Assembly: GCF_007991615.1 (NCBI RefSeq)
Contig: NZ_BJYR01000001.1
Span: forward strand, 203,370-267,369
Source of the DNA: Novosphingobium sediminis
Lineage (GTDB): Bacteria; Pseudomonadota; Alphaproteobacteria; Sphingomonadales; Sphingomonadaceae
Direction of reading: 5' to 3'
DNA: 64,000 nucleotides
Every line of letters starts with the position of its first letter. Within the stretch, counting starts at the first letter, position 1. The notes beneath the pieces were generated by a model. It searched no databases, was not told the origin of the DNA, and was given only the letters and a program-made list of their open reading frames with translations. This document shows, one piece after another, positions 18,095-26,303 of this stretch. The translations under genes and the position numbers were made by a program.

Positions 18095-18628
18095 ATGCCT
18101 GAAACCGCCCACTCCGAGTTCTGGAAAGGCATCAAGCCGGTCGAGAAGGTCTTCCGGGAAGGCGGGCTTCCCGAAGTCTACATGTCCAAGATCGCCGAGG
18201 GTGACGAGCGCTACTGGGTTCCGATCAGCGAGACGGTGAGCTCCAAGCCCGTCTGGATCAGCCCGACCAAGAACATGTGGGCCGATGTGCTCATGTCGAA
18301 ATCCGCTGGCCTCGTGAACCGTCACTATCACCCGCACCCGATCTGGGCCTACACGATCAGCGGCAAGTGGGCCTATCTCGAGCATGACTGGACCGCGACC
18401 GCGGGCGATTTCATCTACGAGACGCCGGGCGAGAGCCACACGCTGGTCTGCTATGAGCACGAAGATCCGATGAAGGTGTTCTTCGTCGTCTCCGGCCCGC
18501 TGATGTGGCTGGATGATGATGGCAACACCACCGGCCACTTCGATGTGTTTGACTACATCAAGAACGCGCGCGAGCATTACGACCGGGTCGGCATCGGCGC
18601 CGACTATGTCGATACGCTTATCCGCTGA
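18095..18628 (+). CDS. cupin of the 2,4'-dihydroxyacetophenone dioxygenase family, copy 1
   Basis: The protein has 177 residues, the same length as the characterised dioxygenase as I recall it. The cupin core has NRHYHPHPIWAYTISGKWAY, giving His ligands, and GESHTLVCY with the third His. The characterised family enzyme uses a non-haem iron to cleave the side chain of 2,4'-dihydroxyacetophenone to an aromatic acid and formate. This copy is the most divergent of the three here, with an N-terminal section unlike copies 2 and 3. It is the first enzyme gene after the receptor, with a GGAGAGAG site. Confidence 0.7.
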   Translation: MPETAHSEFWKGIKPVEKVFREGGLPEVYMSKIAEGDERYWVPISETVSSKPVWISPTKNMWADVLMSKSAGLVNRHYHPHPIWAYTISGKWAYLEHDWTATAGDFIYETPGESHTLVCYEHEDPMKVFFVVSGPLMWLDDDGNTTGHFDVFDYIKNAREHYDRVGIGADYVDTLIR

Positions 18629-18643
18629 AGAGGAGCGCCCGAA

Positions 18644-19180
18644 ATGAACGTGATGACTGCACCGCCTTCGTCCAAGAAGGAAATCGTCGATGTCGGCTTT
18701 GCCCACCGCGAACTCGTCGCGCGCCTGAGCCCGGGCGGCCGCTATATCGATGCGCAGACCGACGTTGACAGTCCGTGGGTGCCCTTCGGCGAAAACGCCG
18801 CGATCAAGCACCTCGCGTTCGACGTGCGGCAGGGCATCTTCTCCAACATCCTGTGGGTCAAGGGCCCCGGCGTTGTCGGGACGCATCTCCATCGCGGTAC
18901 GATCGTCATGGTCTGCCTCGAAGGCAGTGTTCGCTATCTGGAGTATGATTGGGTTGCCTCGCCCGGCGGCCTGATCCTCGAGGTTCCGGGCGAGAGCCAC
19001 ACCCTCGTCACCGAGCACCCCGAAGGCGTGAAGCTGTTCGGGTGGATGCAGGGCCCGATCGAGTTCTACGACGAGAACGGCAACTACGCCGACACCTCGG
19101 ACGTCTGGTGGTTCATCAACCACTACGAGACCTACTGCCGCGAAAACGACATTCCCATCAATCCCAAGCTCTATCTCTGA
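18644..19180 (+). CDS. cupin of the 2,4'-dihydroxyacetophenone dioxygenase family, copy 2
   Basis: The protein has 178 residues. The metal motif is GTHLHRGTIV with GESHTLVTEHP further on, so three His ligands are kept. The C-terminal block DVWWFINHYETYCREND is nearly the same as in copy 3, showing recent duplication relative to copy 1. It starts 15 bases after copy 1 with an AGGAG site. An iron-dependent ring-side-chain cleaving enzyme is expected from the family. The exact substrate is unknown. Confidence 0.7.
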   Translation: MNVMTAPPSSKKEIVDVGFAHRELVARLSPGGRYIDAQTDVDSPWVPFGENAAIKHLAFDVRQGIFSNILWVKGPGVVGTHLHRGTIVMVCLEGSVRYLEYDWVASPGGLILEVPGESHTLVTEHPEGVKLFGWMQGPIEFYDENGNYADTSDVWWFINHYETYCRENDIPINPKLYL

Positions 19181-19193
19181 GGGACCGCCAGCC

Positions 19194-19727
19194 ATGGCTA
19201 CCATGACCGCGCCGCCTTCGGGCGCCTACAAGATCGTCGATGTGCCCGAGCTTTACGGCGCGCTTATCAAGTCCAAGGGTGTAGAGGGCACGTATGTCGG
19301 CGCCTCGGAAGCAGAGAGCCCGTGGGTGCCTTTTGGCGACAACGCCGCGATCCGCCATCTGGCGTTCGATGTGCGTGACAACGTCTACGTCAACATCCTG
19401 TGGATCAAGGGCCCCGGCGTGATCGGCACGCACAAGCACCGCGGCCGCGTGTGGGCGATCGGGCTGGAAGGCTCGTTCCGCTATCTGGAATACGATTGGG
19501 TGTGCAAGCCGGGCGAGTTCATCACCGAAACGCCGGGCACCGCACACACACTCGTGACCGATGATCCGAACGGGATGAAGGCGCTGTTCCACATGCAGGG
19601 GGCCAACGAGTTCTTCGACGAGCATGGCAACCACGTCGAGACGCTCGATGTGTGGTGGTTCATGAACCACTACGAGACCTATTGCCGGGAAAACAACATC
19701 CCGATCAACAAGCAGCTCTATCTCTGA
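19194..19727 (+). CDS. cupin of the 2,4'-dihydroxyacetophenone dioxygenase family, copy 3
   Basis: The protein has 177 residues, closely related to copy 2 (shared MTAPPS near the start, SPWVPFG, AAI.HLAFDVR and the C-terminal WWF.NHYETYCREN). Metal ligands are at GTHKHRGRVW and GTAHTLVTDD. Despite the similarity, residues lining the cupin barrel differ between copies 2 and 3 (for example GWMQGPIEFYDE versus FHMQGANEFFDE), so they may act on different substrates or form a mixed oligomer. The gap to copy 2 is 13 bases. Confidence 0.7.
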   Translation: MATMTAPPSGAYKIVDVPELYGALIKSKGVEGTYVGASEAESPWVPFGDNAAIRHLAFDVRDNVYVNILWIKGPGVIGTHKHRGRVWAIGLEGSFRYLEYDWVCKPGEFITETPGTAHTLVTDDPNGMKALFHMQGANEFFDEHGNHVETLDVWWFMNHYETYCRENNIPINKQLYL

Positions 19728-19739
19728 GGAGAGGCTGAA

Positions 19740-20810
19740 ATGAACGCTGCTGGGGTTCCCAAACTCGGTCCGGAGCCGGTCGGTACGTATCTGCGGAACA
19801 CGTGGTACGTAGCGGGCTGGGCAAGCGATCTGGGCGATGAACCCCAGCAGCGCGTGTTTTTGGAAGAGCCTGTCGCGCTGTTCCGCGATGGTGAGAGCAA
19901 GGCCAACGCGGTTTCGGGCCGCTGCCCGCACCGGTTTGCGCCGCTCGGGCAGGGCAAGGTGGTGGAGGGCACTCTGATGTGCCCCTATCACGGACTGCGC
20001 TTCGACGGCACCGGCGCCTGCGTCCACAATCCGCATCCGGGCGGGCAACTCCCGGAAAACCGCCTCGGCGTCTATCCGCTGGTGGAACGCCACGCGCTCC
20101 TCTGGATCTGGATGGGAGAGGCTGACAAGGCCGATCCCGCGCTGATCCCGGATTTCAGCTGGCTTGGCGATCCCAAGTGGGAAGCCGTGCGCGGCGCTAC
20201 CGTCGCGGAAGGGCATTACGAGCTCTACAGCGACAATATCCTCGATCTCAGCCACGCCAACTTCGTCCACCCGGCGCTGGTGGCCGCCGCCTTTACCGAG
20301 GGCGACCGCAAGTTCTGGCAGGACGGCGAGACGGTCCATGCCGAGTATATCCGGCTAGATGACTACCTCTCCGAAGGCATCGGCGGGATGCTGGGCCGCA
20401 TCGGCGTAAAGCAGGATTTCTATGGCTGGGTCGTTTGGCACGCGCCCGCCGTGCTCTACTTCGATTTCCGCGCCGGGCCTCCGGGCACGCCGCGCGAAGA
20501 TTGCACGCTGCTTCCCTCGCTGCACGCCTTCACGCCGGAAACACCGGATACCACGCACTACTTCTGGGCCACCGCGCGCGATTTTGCGCTGGGCGATGCG
20601 GAGTTTACCGCCGGTATGCGCGCCGCGCTCGAATTTGCGTTCGAGCAGGAGGACATGCCGCTGATCCGCGATAGCCACCGGCTGATGCGAGGCCGGGACT
20701 TCTGGGATCTGCGCCCGCTGATCCTGAACGGCGATGGCGGCGGAGTGCGCGCCCGCCGCATGCTGCAGCGCCTGATCGACCGCGAACGACAAGCCCAAGC
20801 CGCCGAATAA
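19740..20810 (+). CDS. Rieske non-haem iron oxygenase, vanillate O-demethylase (VanA) type
   Basis: The protein has 356 residues. The Rieske cluster ligands are Cys62/His64 (CPHR) and Cys81/His84 (CPYH). The mononuclear iron site is in NILDLSHANFVHP (Asp169, His172, His177), with a third acidic ligand probably in FWDLRP. Length and motifs match the VanA/PobA-type single-component oxygenases that demethylate aryl methyl ethers or hydroxylate phenolics. No ferredoxin-reductase (VanB) gene is in this window, so electrons must come from a protein encoded elsewhere. The gap to the third cupin gene is 12 bases. Confidence 0.85.
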   Translation: MNAAGVPKLGPEPVGTYLRNTWYVAGWASDLGDEPQQRVFLEEPVALFRDGESKANAVSGRCPHRFAPLGQGKVVEGTLMCPYHGLRFDGTGACVHNPHPGGQLPENRLGVYPLVERHALLWIWMGEADKADPALIPDFSWLGDPKWEAVRGATVAEGHYELYSDNILDLSHANFVHPALVAAAFTEGDRKFWQDGETVHAEYIRLDDYLSEGIGGMLGRIGVKQDFYGWVVWHAPAVLYFDFRAGPPGTPREDCTLLPSLHAFTPETPDTTHYFWATARDFALGDAEFTAGMRAALEFAFEQEDMPLIRDSHRLMRGRDFWDLRPLILNGDGGGVRARRMLQRLIDRERQAQAAE

Positions 20811-20841
20811 GGCCGCTGTGGCAGGAGAGGACACAACAATA

Positions 20842-21681
20842 ATGGCAACTCTGGACCGCTTTGACATCAAGGGCCGCTCTGCGCTCGTCACCGGCGCGGC
20901 CTCGGGCATCGGCCTCGCCTATGCCGAAGCGATGGCGGAAGCAGGCGCGATGGTCACGCTGACCGATATCGACGGCGAAGGCGCCGAACGCGAGGCAGCG
21001 CGGTTGCGCGAGGCTGGCTGCGAGGTGCGCTTCGACAGGCTCGATGTGTCGGATTTCGATGCCGTCGCTGCTGCTTTCGATACCCACGCCAAGGTCTATG
21101 GCGGCCTTGATATCACCTTCGCCAATGCCGGCATCGATACTGGCGCGGGTTTCTGGAATCCGGCCGGGCACCGCAATCCCGATGGTCAGGTCGATACTTA
21201 CGATCCCAAGCGTTGGGACAAGTCGATCTCCGTCAATCTCTCCGGCGTGTTCTACACCGTGAGCAACGCCGTGCGCGTGATGAAGCAGCCCGGTCGTGCC
21301 AATGGCCGCAGTGGCGGGTCGATCATCTGCACCGCCTCCAACGCAGGGCTGGTGACTGAGCCTATCGTCGGCCTGCCTTATATGCCCGCGAAAGCAGGCG
21401 TGCTGCATATGGTGCGCGCGCTGGGGCTGGAACTTGCCGAGTTCCGCATCCGCATCAATGCCATCGCACCGGGTCCGTTCGTGACGAACATCGGCGGGGG
21501 CTGGCTCAAGAAGGATCCCGTCGCGCGCAAGGCGTGGGACGCCATCGTGCCGCTCGGCGCTGTGGCTGAGACGGATCAACTGAAGCCGCTAGCCCTGCTG
21601 CTCGCCTCCGATGCCTCAGACTACATGACCGGCAGCCACGTCGTGATCGACGGCGGCATGATGCTGGGTAAGTACCAGTGA
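20842..21681 (+). CDS. short-chain dehydrogenase/reductase, copy A
   Basis: The protein has 279 residues from ATG 20842, preceded by GGAGAGG. The cofactor motif is TGAASGIG near residue 18, LTDID after beta2 favours NAD, and the active-site YMPAK gives the Tyr-Lys pair. An alternative GTG at 20818 would add eight residues. In the context it may oxidise a benzylic alcohol to a ketone. The stop overlaps the start of the cytochrome gene (GTGA). Confidence 0.85.
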   Translation: MATLDRFDIKGRSALVTGAASGIGLAYAEAMAEAGAMVTLTDIDGEGAEREAARLREAGCEVRFDRLDVSDFDAVAAAFDTHAKVYGGLDITFANAGIDTGAGFWNPAGHRNPDGQVDTYDPKRWDKSISVNLSGVFYTVSNAVRVMKQPGRANGRSGGSIICTASNAGLVTEPIVGLPYMPAKAGVLHMVRALGLELAEFRIRINAIAPGPFVTNIGGGWLKKDPVARKAWDAIVPLGAVAETDQLKPLALLLASDASDYMTGSHVVIDGGMMLGKYQ

Positions 21682-21995
21682 AGCGCGCGGTCCTCCTCGC
21701 CGCCGGACTTGCGCTGGCGGGCACCGCCCAAGCCGCGCAGAAGCTGGGCGAATACCAAGCGCAGCGTAGCCCGGAGCAGGTTTACGCATCCGTTTGCGGC
21801 TATTGCCATGGCAAGAACGTCGGCCCGGTGATACGGGGCAGGGCACTCCCGGCAGAGGCGGTCGAATACATTGTCCGTCATGGCCAGAACGCGATGCCCG
21901 CTTTCCGACCCACCGAAGTCACTCCCGCCGAACTCAAGGCCCTGGCAGCATGGGTCCAGCAAAGCAGCGCAGACCCGAAGGAAAAGGGCCAATGA
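21678..21995 (+). CDS. c-type cytochrome, probable electron-accepting subunit of the adjacent flavoprotein
   Basis: The protein has 105 residues from GTG 21678. A signal peptide ends near AGTAQAA. The haem c motif is CGYCHG near residue 39, and NAMPAF supplies the likely axial Met. Flavocytochromes of the p-cresol methylhydroxylase and eugenol hydroxylase types pair such a small periplasmic cytochrome with an FAD subunit. Here the flavoprotein start overlaps this stop as ATGA, which supports a stoichiometric complex. Confidence 0.8.
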   Translation: MKRAVLLAAGLALAGTAQAAQKLGEYQAQRSPEQVYASVCGYCHGKNVGPVIRGRALPAEAVEYIVRHGQNAMPAFRPTEVTPAELKALAAWVQQSSADPKEKGQ

Positions 21996-23626
21996 CCGCG
22001 AATATCGACCGCCGCTCCCTGCTGGGCGGCGCGGCAGCAGGGGCCGCCGCTGTGGGCCTCGGCACCGGCGCGAAGGCCAAGGCCGTCCTCGCGCCCGGCG
22101 TGAGGAAGCGCGATTTTGCGGGCGCGGTTGCTGCCATGCGCAAGGTTGTGGGTGATGAATGGGTCTTCGCCGATCCGGAAGCGGTATCGCCGTGGAAGAA
22201 GTCGTACACGCCCGATCCTTATGCAAAGCATGTGCCGGTCGGCGCGGTCTGCCCGGAGAACGTGGAGCAGGTTCAGGCTATCGTGAAGATCGCCAACCAG
22301 TTCCGCCAGCCGATCTGGCCGATATCGACTGGCAAGAACATGGGCTACGGCCAGGCGACTACCGCTGCCCCCGGGCAGATGGTGCTGGACCTGAAGCGCA
22401 TGAACCGCATTCTCTCGGTCGATACCGAGCTGTGCACCGCGCTGGTCGAGCCGGGCGTTACCTATCGCCAGTTGAAGGACTACCTCGTCGAGAACAACAT
22501 CCCGCTGTGGATCGACGTTCCGACTGTAGGCCCAATCGCCAGCCCGGTCGGCAATACGCTTGATCGCGGCGTCGGCTATACCCCCTATGGCGAGCACTTC
22601 ATGGTCCAGTGCGGAATGGAAGTCGTCCTCGCGGACGGCGAAATCCTGCGCACCGGCATGGGTTCGACGAAGAACCCATCCGCGTGGCAGGCGTTCAAGT
22701 GGGGCTACGGACCCTATCTCGATGGCCTGTTCACGCAGTCGAACTTCGGCGTCGTCACCAAAATGGGCATGTGGCTGATGCCGCAGCCACCGGTCTACAA
22801 GCCCTTCGTCGTGCGCCACAAGAAGATGGAGGACGTCGCCCGCATCGTTGAGGCGATGCGTCCGCTGCGGATCGCCAATATCGTGCCGAACGTCGTGCTG
22901 ATGATGGGCGCGGCCTACCAACTCGCCATGTTCAAGCGGCGCGGCGAGGTTTGGGATCAGCCCACGCCGATCACCGACGAGGCGGTCGCCAAGGCTGCGC
23001 ACGACAACAACCTCGGCATGTGGAACACCTACATCGCGCTCTACGGCACCGAAGGGATGATCGCCGAAAGCGAGAAGATCGTCCGCGCCGCCTTTGCCGC
23101 GATCGACGGCGAGGTGCTGACGCAGGAAGACGTGGGTGACAACCCGTGGTTCCACCACCACGCGACACTGATGCAGGGCGGCCTCAATCTCGACGAGATC
23201 GGCCTTGCGCGCTGGCGTGGCGCCAAAGAAGGTGGTGGGGGCGGCGGGCTCGCGTGGTTCGCGCCGGTCGCGCCTGCAAAGGGCAGCGAGACGCAAGGGC
23301 AGGTTGAGCTCGCCAAGCAGATCCTCGGCAAGCACGGCTTCGACTACACCGCCGCCTTCGCCATCGGCAGCCGCGAACTGCACCACATCATCGCGCTGCT
23401 CTACGACAAGTCTGACCCGGCCGAGGAAAAGCGTGCCGACGATTGCTACCGCGAACTGGTCACGGGCTTCGGCGAGCGGGGCTGGGCGAGCTACCGCACC
23501 GGCGTCCACGCGATGGACCTCGTTGCCGAGCAGTTCGGCACGGTGAACCGAGCGTTCAACGCCAAGCTCAAGCATGCGCTTGATCCCAACCACATCCTCG
23601 CCCCCGGCAAGTCAGGAATTCTGTGA
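21992..23626 (+). CDS. FAD flavoprotein of 4-cresol dehydrogenase/4-alkylphenol hydroxylase type
   Basis: The protein has 544 residues. A twin-arginine signal is visible (DRRSLLGGAAAGAAAVG). The FAD-binding half has WPISTGKNMGYGQ and the substrate half ends with the family-typical HALDPNHILAPGKSGI. The family (vanillyl alcohol oxidase/p-cresol methylhydroxylase) takes hydride from a para-alkyl phenol to give a quinone methide, which water converts to a benzylic alcohol. The paired cytochrome gene indicates a dehydrogenase rather than an oxidase. Ethyl or longer side chains would yield secondary alcohols and then ketones. The exact alkylphenol is not predictable. I did not locate the covalent flavin residue with certainty. 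Confidence 0.8.
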   Translation: MTANIDRRSLLGGAAAGAAAVGLGTGAKAKAVLAPGVRKRDFAGAVAAMRKVVGDEWVFADPEAVSPWKKSYTPDPYAKHVPVGAVCPENVEQVQAIVKIANQFRQPIWPISTGKNMGYGQATTAAPGQMVLDLKRMNRILSVDTELCTALVEPGVTYRQLKDYLVENNIPLWIDVPTVGPIASPVGNTLDRGVGYTPYGEHFMVQCGMEVVLADGEILRTGMGSTKNPSAWQAFKWGYGPYLDGLFTQSNFGVVTKMGMWLMPQPPVYKPFVVRHKKMEDVARIVEAMRPLRIANIVPNVVLMMGAAYQLAMFKRRGEVWDQPTPITDEAVAKAAHDNNLGMWNTYIALYGTEGMIAESEKIVRAAFAAIDGEVLTQEDVGDNPWFHHHATLMQGGLNLDEIGLARWRGAKEGGGGGGLAWFAPVAPAKGSETQGQVELAKQILGKHGFDYTAAFAIGSRELHHIIALLYDKSDPAEEKRADDCYRELVTGFGERGWASYRTGVHAMDLVAEQFGTVNRAFNAKLKHALDPNHILAPGKSGIL

Positions 23627-24513
23627 TGATCAGGAAAACGCTTCTGGCGCTGGCGGGCGCCTTGCTTGCCGCCACCTCTGCCAACGCACAGGAAAAGCCG
23701 CTCACGGTCGAGACGCTGCGCACCAGCGGCGGCTCGCTGTTCGCGAACATCGCGCTCATCAAGGGCGAGAAGGATGCGGTGCTGGTCGATGCGCCGTTTA
23801 CCCGCGCCGATGCCTACCGCGTCGTCGCGATGGTGCTCGACAGCGGCAAGCATCTCACCACGATCTTCATCACGCACGATCATCCCGATCACTTCTTCGC
23901 GATGGAAGTGCTGCAGGATGCGTTTCCGGATGTGAAGATCGTCGCGCATCCGGTGGTCGCCGCCGATATCTGGCGCTCGCTCCCGTTCAAGGTGAAGCGC
24001 TGGTATCCGGTGCTCGGCGTCAACGCGCCGCGCCACCCGACAGCGCCCGCCTCCCTCGAAAGCGATACGATCATGCTGGAGGGCAAGGAGCTCAAGGTGC
24101 TCGGCCCCGTGCAGGGCGACCACGTCCACGCTACTGCGCTGTGGGCGCCGTCGATCAAGGCGCTGTTTCCGGGCGATCTTGTCTACAACCAGATGTTCCT
24201 GTGGATGGGCGAGCACGATGCCGCCGCCATTGCAGCGTGGGGCAAGGCAAACGACAGCTTCATCGCGCTGAAGCCCGAGATCGTTGTGGCAGGGCACGAC
24301 AAGCCCGGCACGCCGAACGATGCGTCCGGCCTTGAGTTCACGAAGCGTTACATCACCGAATGGCCCAAGCTGGTCGCAGCTTCGAAGGACAGCGCCGATC
24401 TCAGCGCGCGGGTGAAGAAGGCATTTCCGGACGCGGTCGACGTGCTGGGCGATTTCCTGCTCGGCAATTCGGCGCGCGTGGCGAAGGGGGAGCAGGCCGC
24501 ATGGCAGGAGTAA
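23626..24513 (+). CDS. metallo-beta-lactamase-fold hydrolase, exported
   Basis: The protein has 295 residues. The N-terminus is a signal peptide ending near ATSANAQ. The zinc motif ITHDHPDHFF is present, with later ligands at HVHATALW, PGDLVY and AGHDKPG. The ATG at 23626 overlaps the flavoprotein stop; a GTG three bases earlier is possible. Similar periplasmic MBL proteins sit beside quinoprotein and flavocytochrome systems, and their substrates are mostly unknown. It could hydrolyse an ester or lactone formed in the pathway. Confidence 0.7.
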   Translation: MIRKTLLALAGALLAATSANAQEKPLTVETLRTSGGSLFANIALIKGEKDAVLVDAPFTRADAYRVVAMVLDSGKHLTTIFITHDHPDHFFAMEVLQDAFPDVKIVAHPVVAADIWRSLPFKVKRWYPVLGVNAPRHPTAPASLESDTIMLEGKELKVLGPVQGDHVHATALWAPSIKALFPGDLVYNQMFLWMGEHDAAAIAAWGKANDSFIALKPEIVVAGHDKPGTPNDASGLEFTKRYITEWPKLVAASKDSADLSARVKKAFPDAVDVLGDFLLGNSARVAKGEQAAWQE

Positions 24514-25259
24514 GCTTCGAGGACAAAGCAGTCCTCGTCACCGGCGGCGCAACGGGCATCGGCCGCGCGGCGTGCGTTGCGTTTGCTGGCGCAGGGGCGA
24601 AAGTCATCATCGGCGATATCGATCCGCGCGCCGAGGAGACGGTTGCCATTATCAAGCAGGCGGGCGGAGAGGCTTCGTTCCAGCACGCCAATGTCACCGA
24701 TGCTGCAGCAATGGATGCGCTCGTGGCGGCCTGCGTGCAGCGCTATGGCCGGATGGACGCAGCCTTCAACAACGCGGGCGTACTCCCCCCGCAGCGCCCG
24801 ATCCACGAAGTGACGGTGCAGGAAATGAACCTCGCCATCGACGTTGACTTCAAGGGCGTGTTCTTCGCGATGCAGGCTGAAATCCGGCATTTCCTCAAGG
24901 TTGGCGGCGGTGCCATCGTCAACACAGCCTCGGTCGGCGCGCTGATCGCCGACCCGAACATGAGCGTCTATTGCGCGATGAAGCATGCGGTTTCTGGTCT
25001 GACCAAGGCGGCGGCGGTTGAGTATGCGCAGCAAAACATCCGCGTGAATGCCATCGCGCCGGGGTTTGTTGTTACGCCGATGACGCAGCACTGGGCAGAT
25101 GACCCGGGCTTCCGCGCCGCGTTCTTTGCCGGCAATGTCAGCGGCCGGGCCGCTCAGCCGGAAGAAATCGCGGGCACCGTGCTGCACCTCTGCTCGGATG
25201 CGGCAAGTTTCATCAACGGCGCCACGATCCCCATCGATGGCGGCCAGACGGCACACTAA
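24501..25259 (+). CDS. short-chain dehydrogenase/reductase, copy B
   Basis: The protein has 252 residues from ATG 24501, which overlaps the end of the MBL gene by 13 bases. Motifs are TGGATGIG, IIGDID, NNAGV and the active-site YCAMK. The C-terminal ATIPIDGGQTAH is typical of classical SDRs. Asp after beta2 suggests NAD. It is likely a secondary alcohol dehydrogenase in the pathway. Confidence 0.85.
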   Translation: MAGVSFEDKAVLVTGGATGIGRAACVAFAGAGAKVIIGDIDPRAEETVAIIKQAGGEASFQHANVTDAAAMDALVAACVQRYGRMDAAFNNAGVLPPQRPIHEVTVQEMNLAIDVDFKGVFFAMQAEIRHFLKVGGGAIVNTASVGALIADPNMSVYCAMKHAVSGLTKAAAVEYAQQNIRVNAIAPGFVVTPMTQHWADDPGFRAAFFAGNVSGRAAQPEEIAGTVLHLCSDAASFINGATIPIDGGQTAH

Positions 25260-25271
25260 GGACCATAAGCC

Positions 25272-26279
25272 ATGCGCGCCGCCGTCATGCAGGGCCTGCA
25301 CAAGCCGCTGATCGTGGAGAACGTGCCCGATCCCAAACCGGGCGAGGGCGAACTGGTGGTCAAGGTCGGCCGCTGCGGCATCTGCGGGTCCGACCTGCAC
25401 ATGACCGAAGACCCGGCCTACGGGCAGGGCGCCGGTTCGATCCTGGGCCACGAGTTTGCGGGTGAAGTGATCGAACTGGGCAAGGGCGTTGAAGGCTTTG
25501 CCAGGGGCGATCTCGTTGCCGTCAGTCCGCTGAAAAGCTGCGGCGCCTGCCCGGCCTGCCGCGACGGCAATGTCTCTTGGTGCGAGAAGTTCGGCCTGCA
25601 GGGCGGCGGCTATGCCGAATACGCGCTGACCATGCCGAACCAGTGCGTGAAGCTCCCGAAGTCTGCCAGCCTTGCCGATGGCGCGATCATCGAACCACTG
25701 GCGGTCGCGCTCCACGGCGTGGCGATGTCGGGTCTGCGCATCGGCGACAAGGTGCTGATCCTTGGCGCGGGGCCCATCGGCCTTGCAACGGCCTTCTGGG
25801 CGCGCCGCATGGGGGCAGGGCGCGTGATCGTGCAGGACGTGGCCACCTGGCAGAAGGAGCGTGCCCTCAGCATGGGCGCGCATGATTTCATCGCCGATCG
25901 CGAAGACCCGCTTGGCGCTGCGGAACGCGCGCTGGGCGGCAAGGCGGACCTTGTATTCGAATGCGTAGGCGTTCCGGGGCTGATTGCGCAGGCAGTGGAG
26001 CAGGTCCGCGCGCGGGGCAGCATCGTGCTGCTGGGCCTGTGCACCGTGCCCGATACCTTCAACAGTTTTGCCATGCTCTCCAAGGAAGTGCGGCTGATCA
26101 CGTCTGCCTTCTTCACCAGCCACGAATATCACGCCGCGCTCGATGCGCTGGACCGGGGCGCTGCCGAACCGCGTCTCCTCGTTACTGAAACCATCCCGCT
26201 CGAGAGTACGCCCACCGTGTTCGAAGCGCTCCGCCGCCGCACCGAGCAATGCAAGGTACTGATCGAGCCGGGCGCCTGA
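25272..26279 (+). CDS. zinc-dependent alcohol dehydrogenase (MDR family)
   Basis: The protein has 335 residues. Catalytic zinc ligands are Cys35 or Cys38 in GRCGICGSDLH and His60-Glu61 in GHEF. The structural zinc lobe is intact with Cys90, Cys93, Cys96 and Cys104. The Rossmann motif is ILGAGPIGLATA. The family includes sorbitol/threonine-type dehydrogenases acting on secondary alcohols. Here it may oxidise the alcohol made by the flavocytochrome. It lies 12 bases after SDR copy B. Confidence 0.85.
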   Translation: MRAAVMQGLHKPLIVENVPDPKPGEGELVVKVGRCGICGSDLHMTEDPAYGQGAGSILGHEFAGEVIELGKGVEGFARGDLVAVSPLKSCGACPACRDGNVSWCEKFGLQGGGYAEYALTMPNQCVKLPKSASLADGAIIEPLAVALHGVAMSGLRIGDKVLILGAGPIGLATAFWARRMGAGRVIVQDVATWQKERALSMGAHDFIADREDPLGAAERALGGKADLVFECVGVPGLIAQAVEQVRARGSIVLLGLCTVPDTFNSFAMLSKEVRLITSAFFTSHEYHAALDALDRGAAEPRLLVTETIPLESTPTVFEALRRRTEQCKVLIEPGA

Positions 26280-26303
26280 GAAGCTAGCCAGAGGAAAGCC
26301 GCA

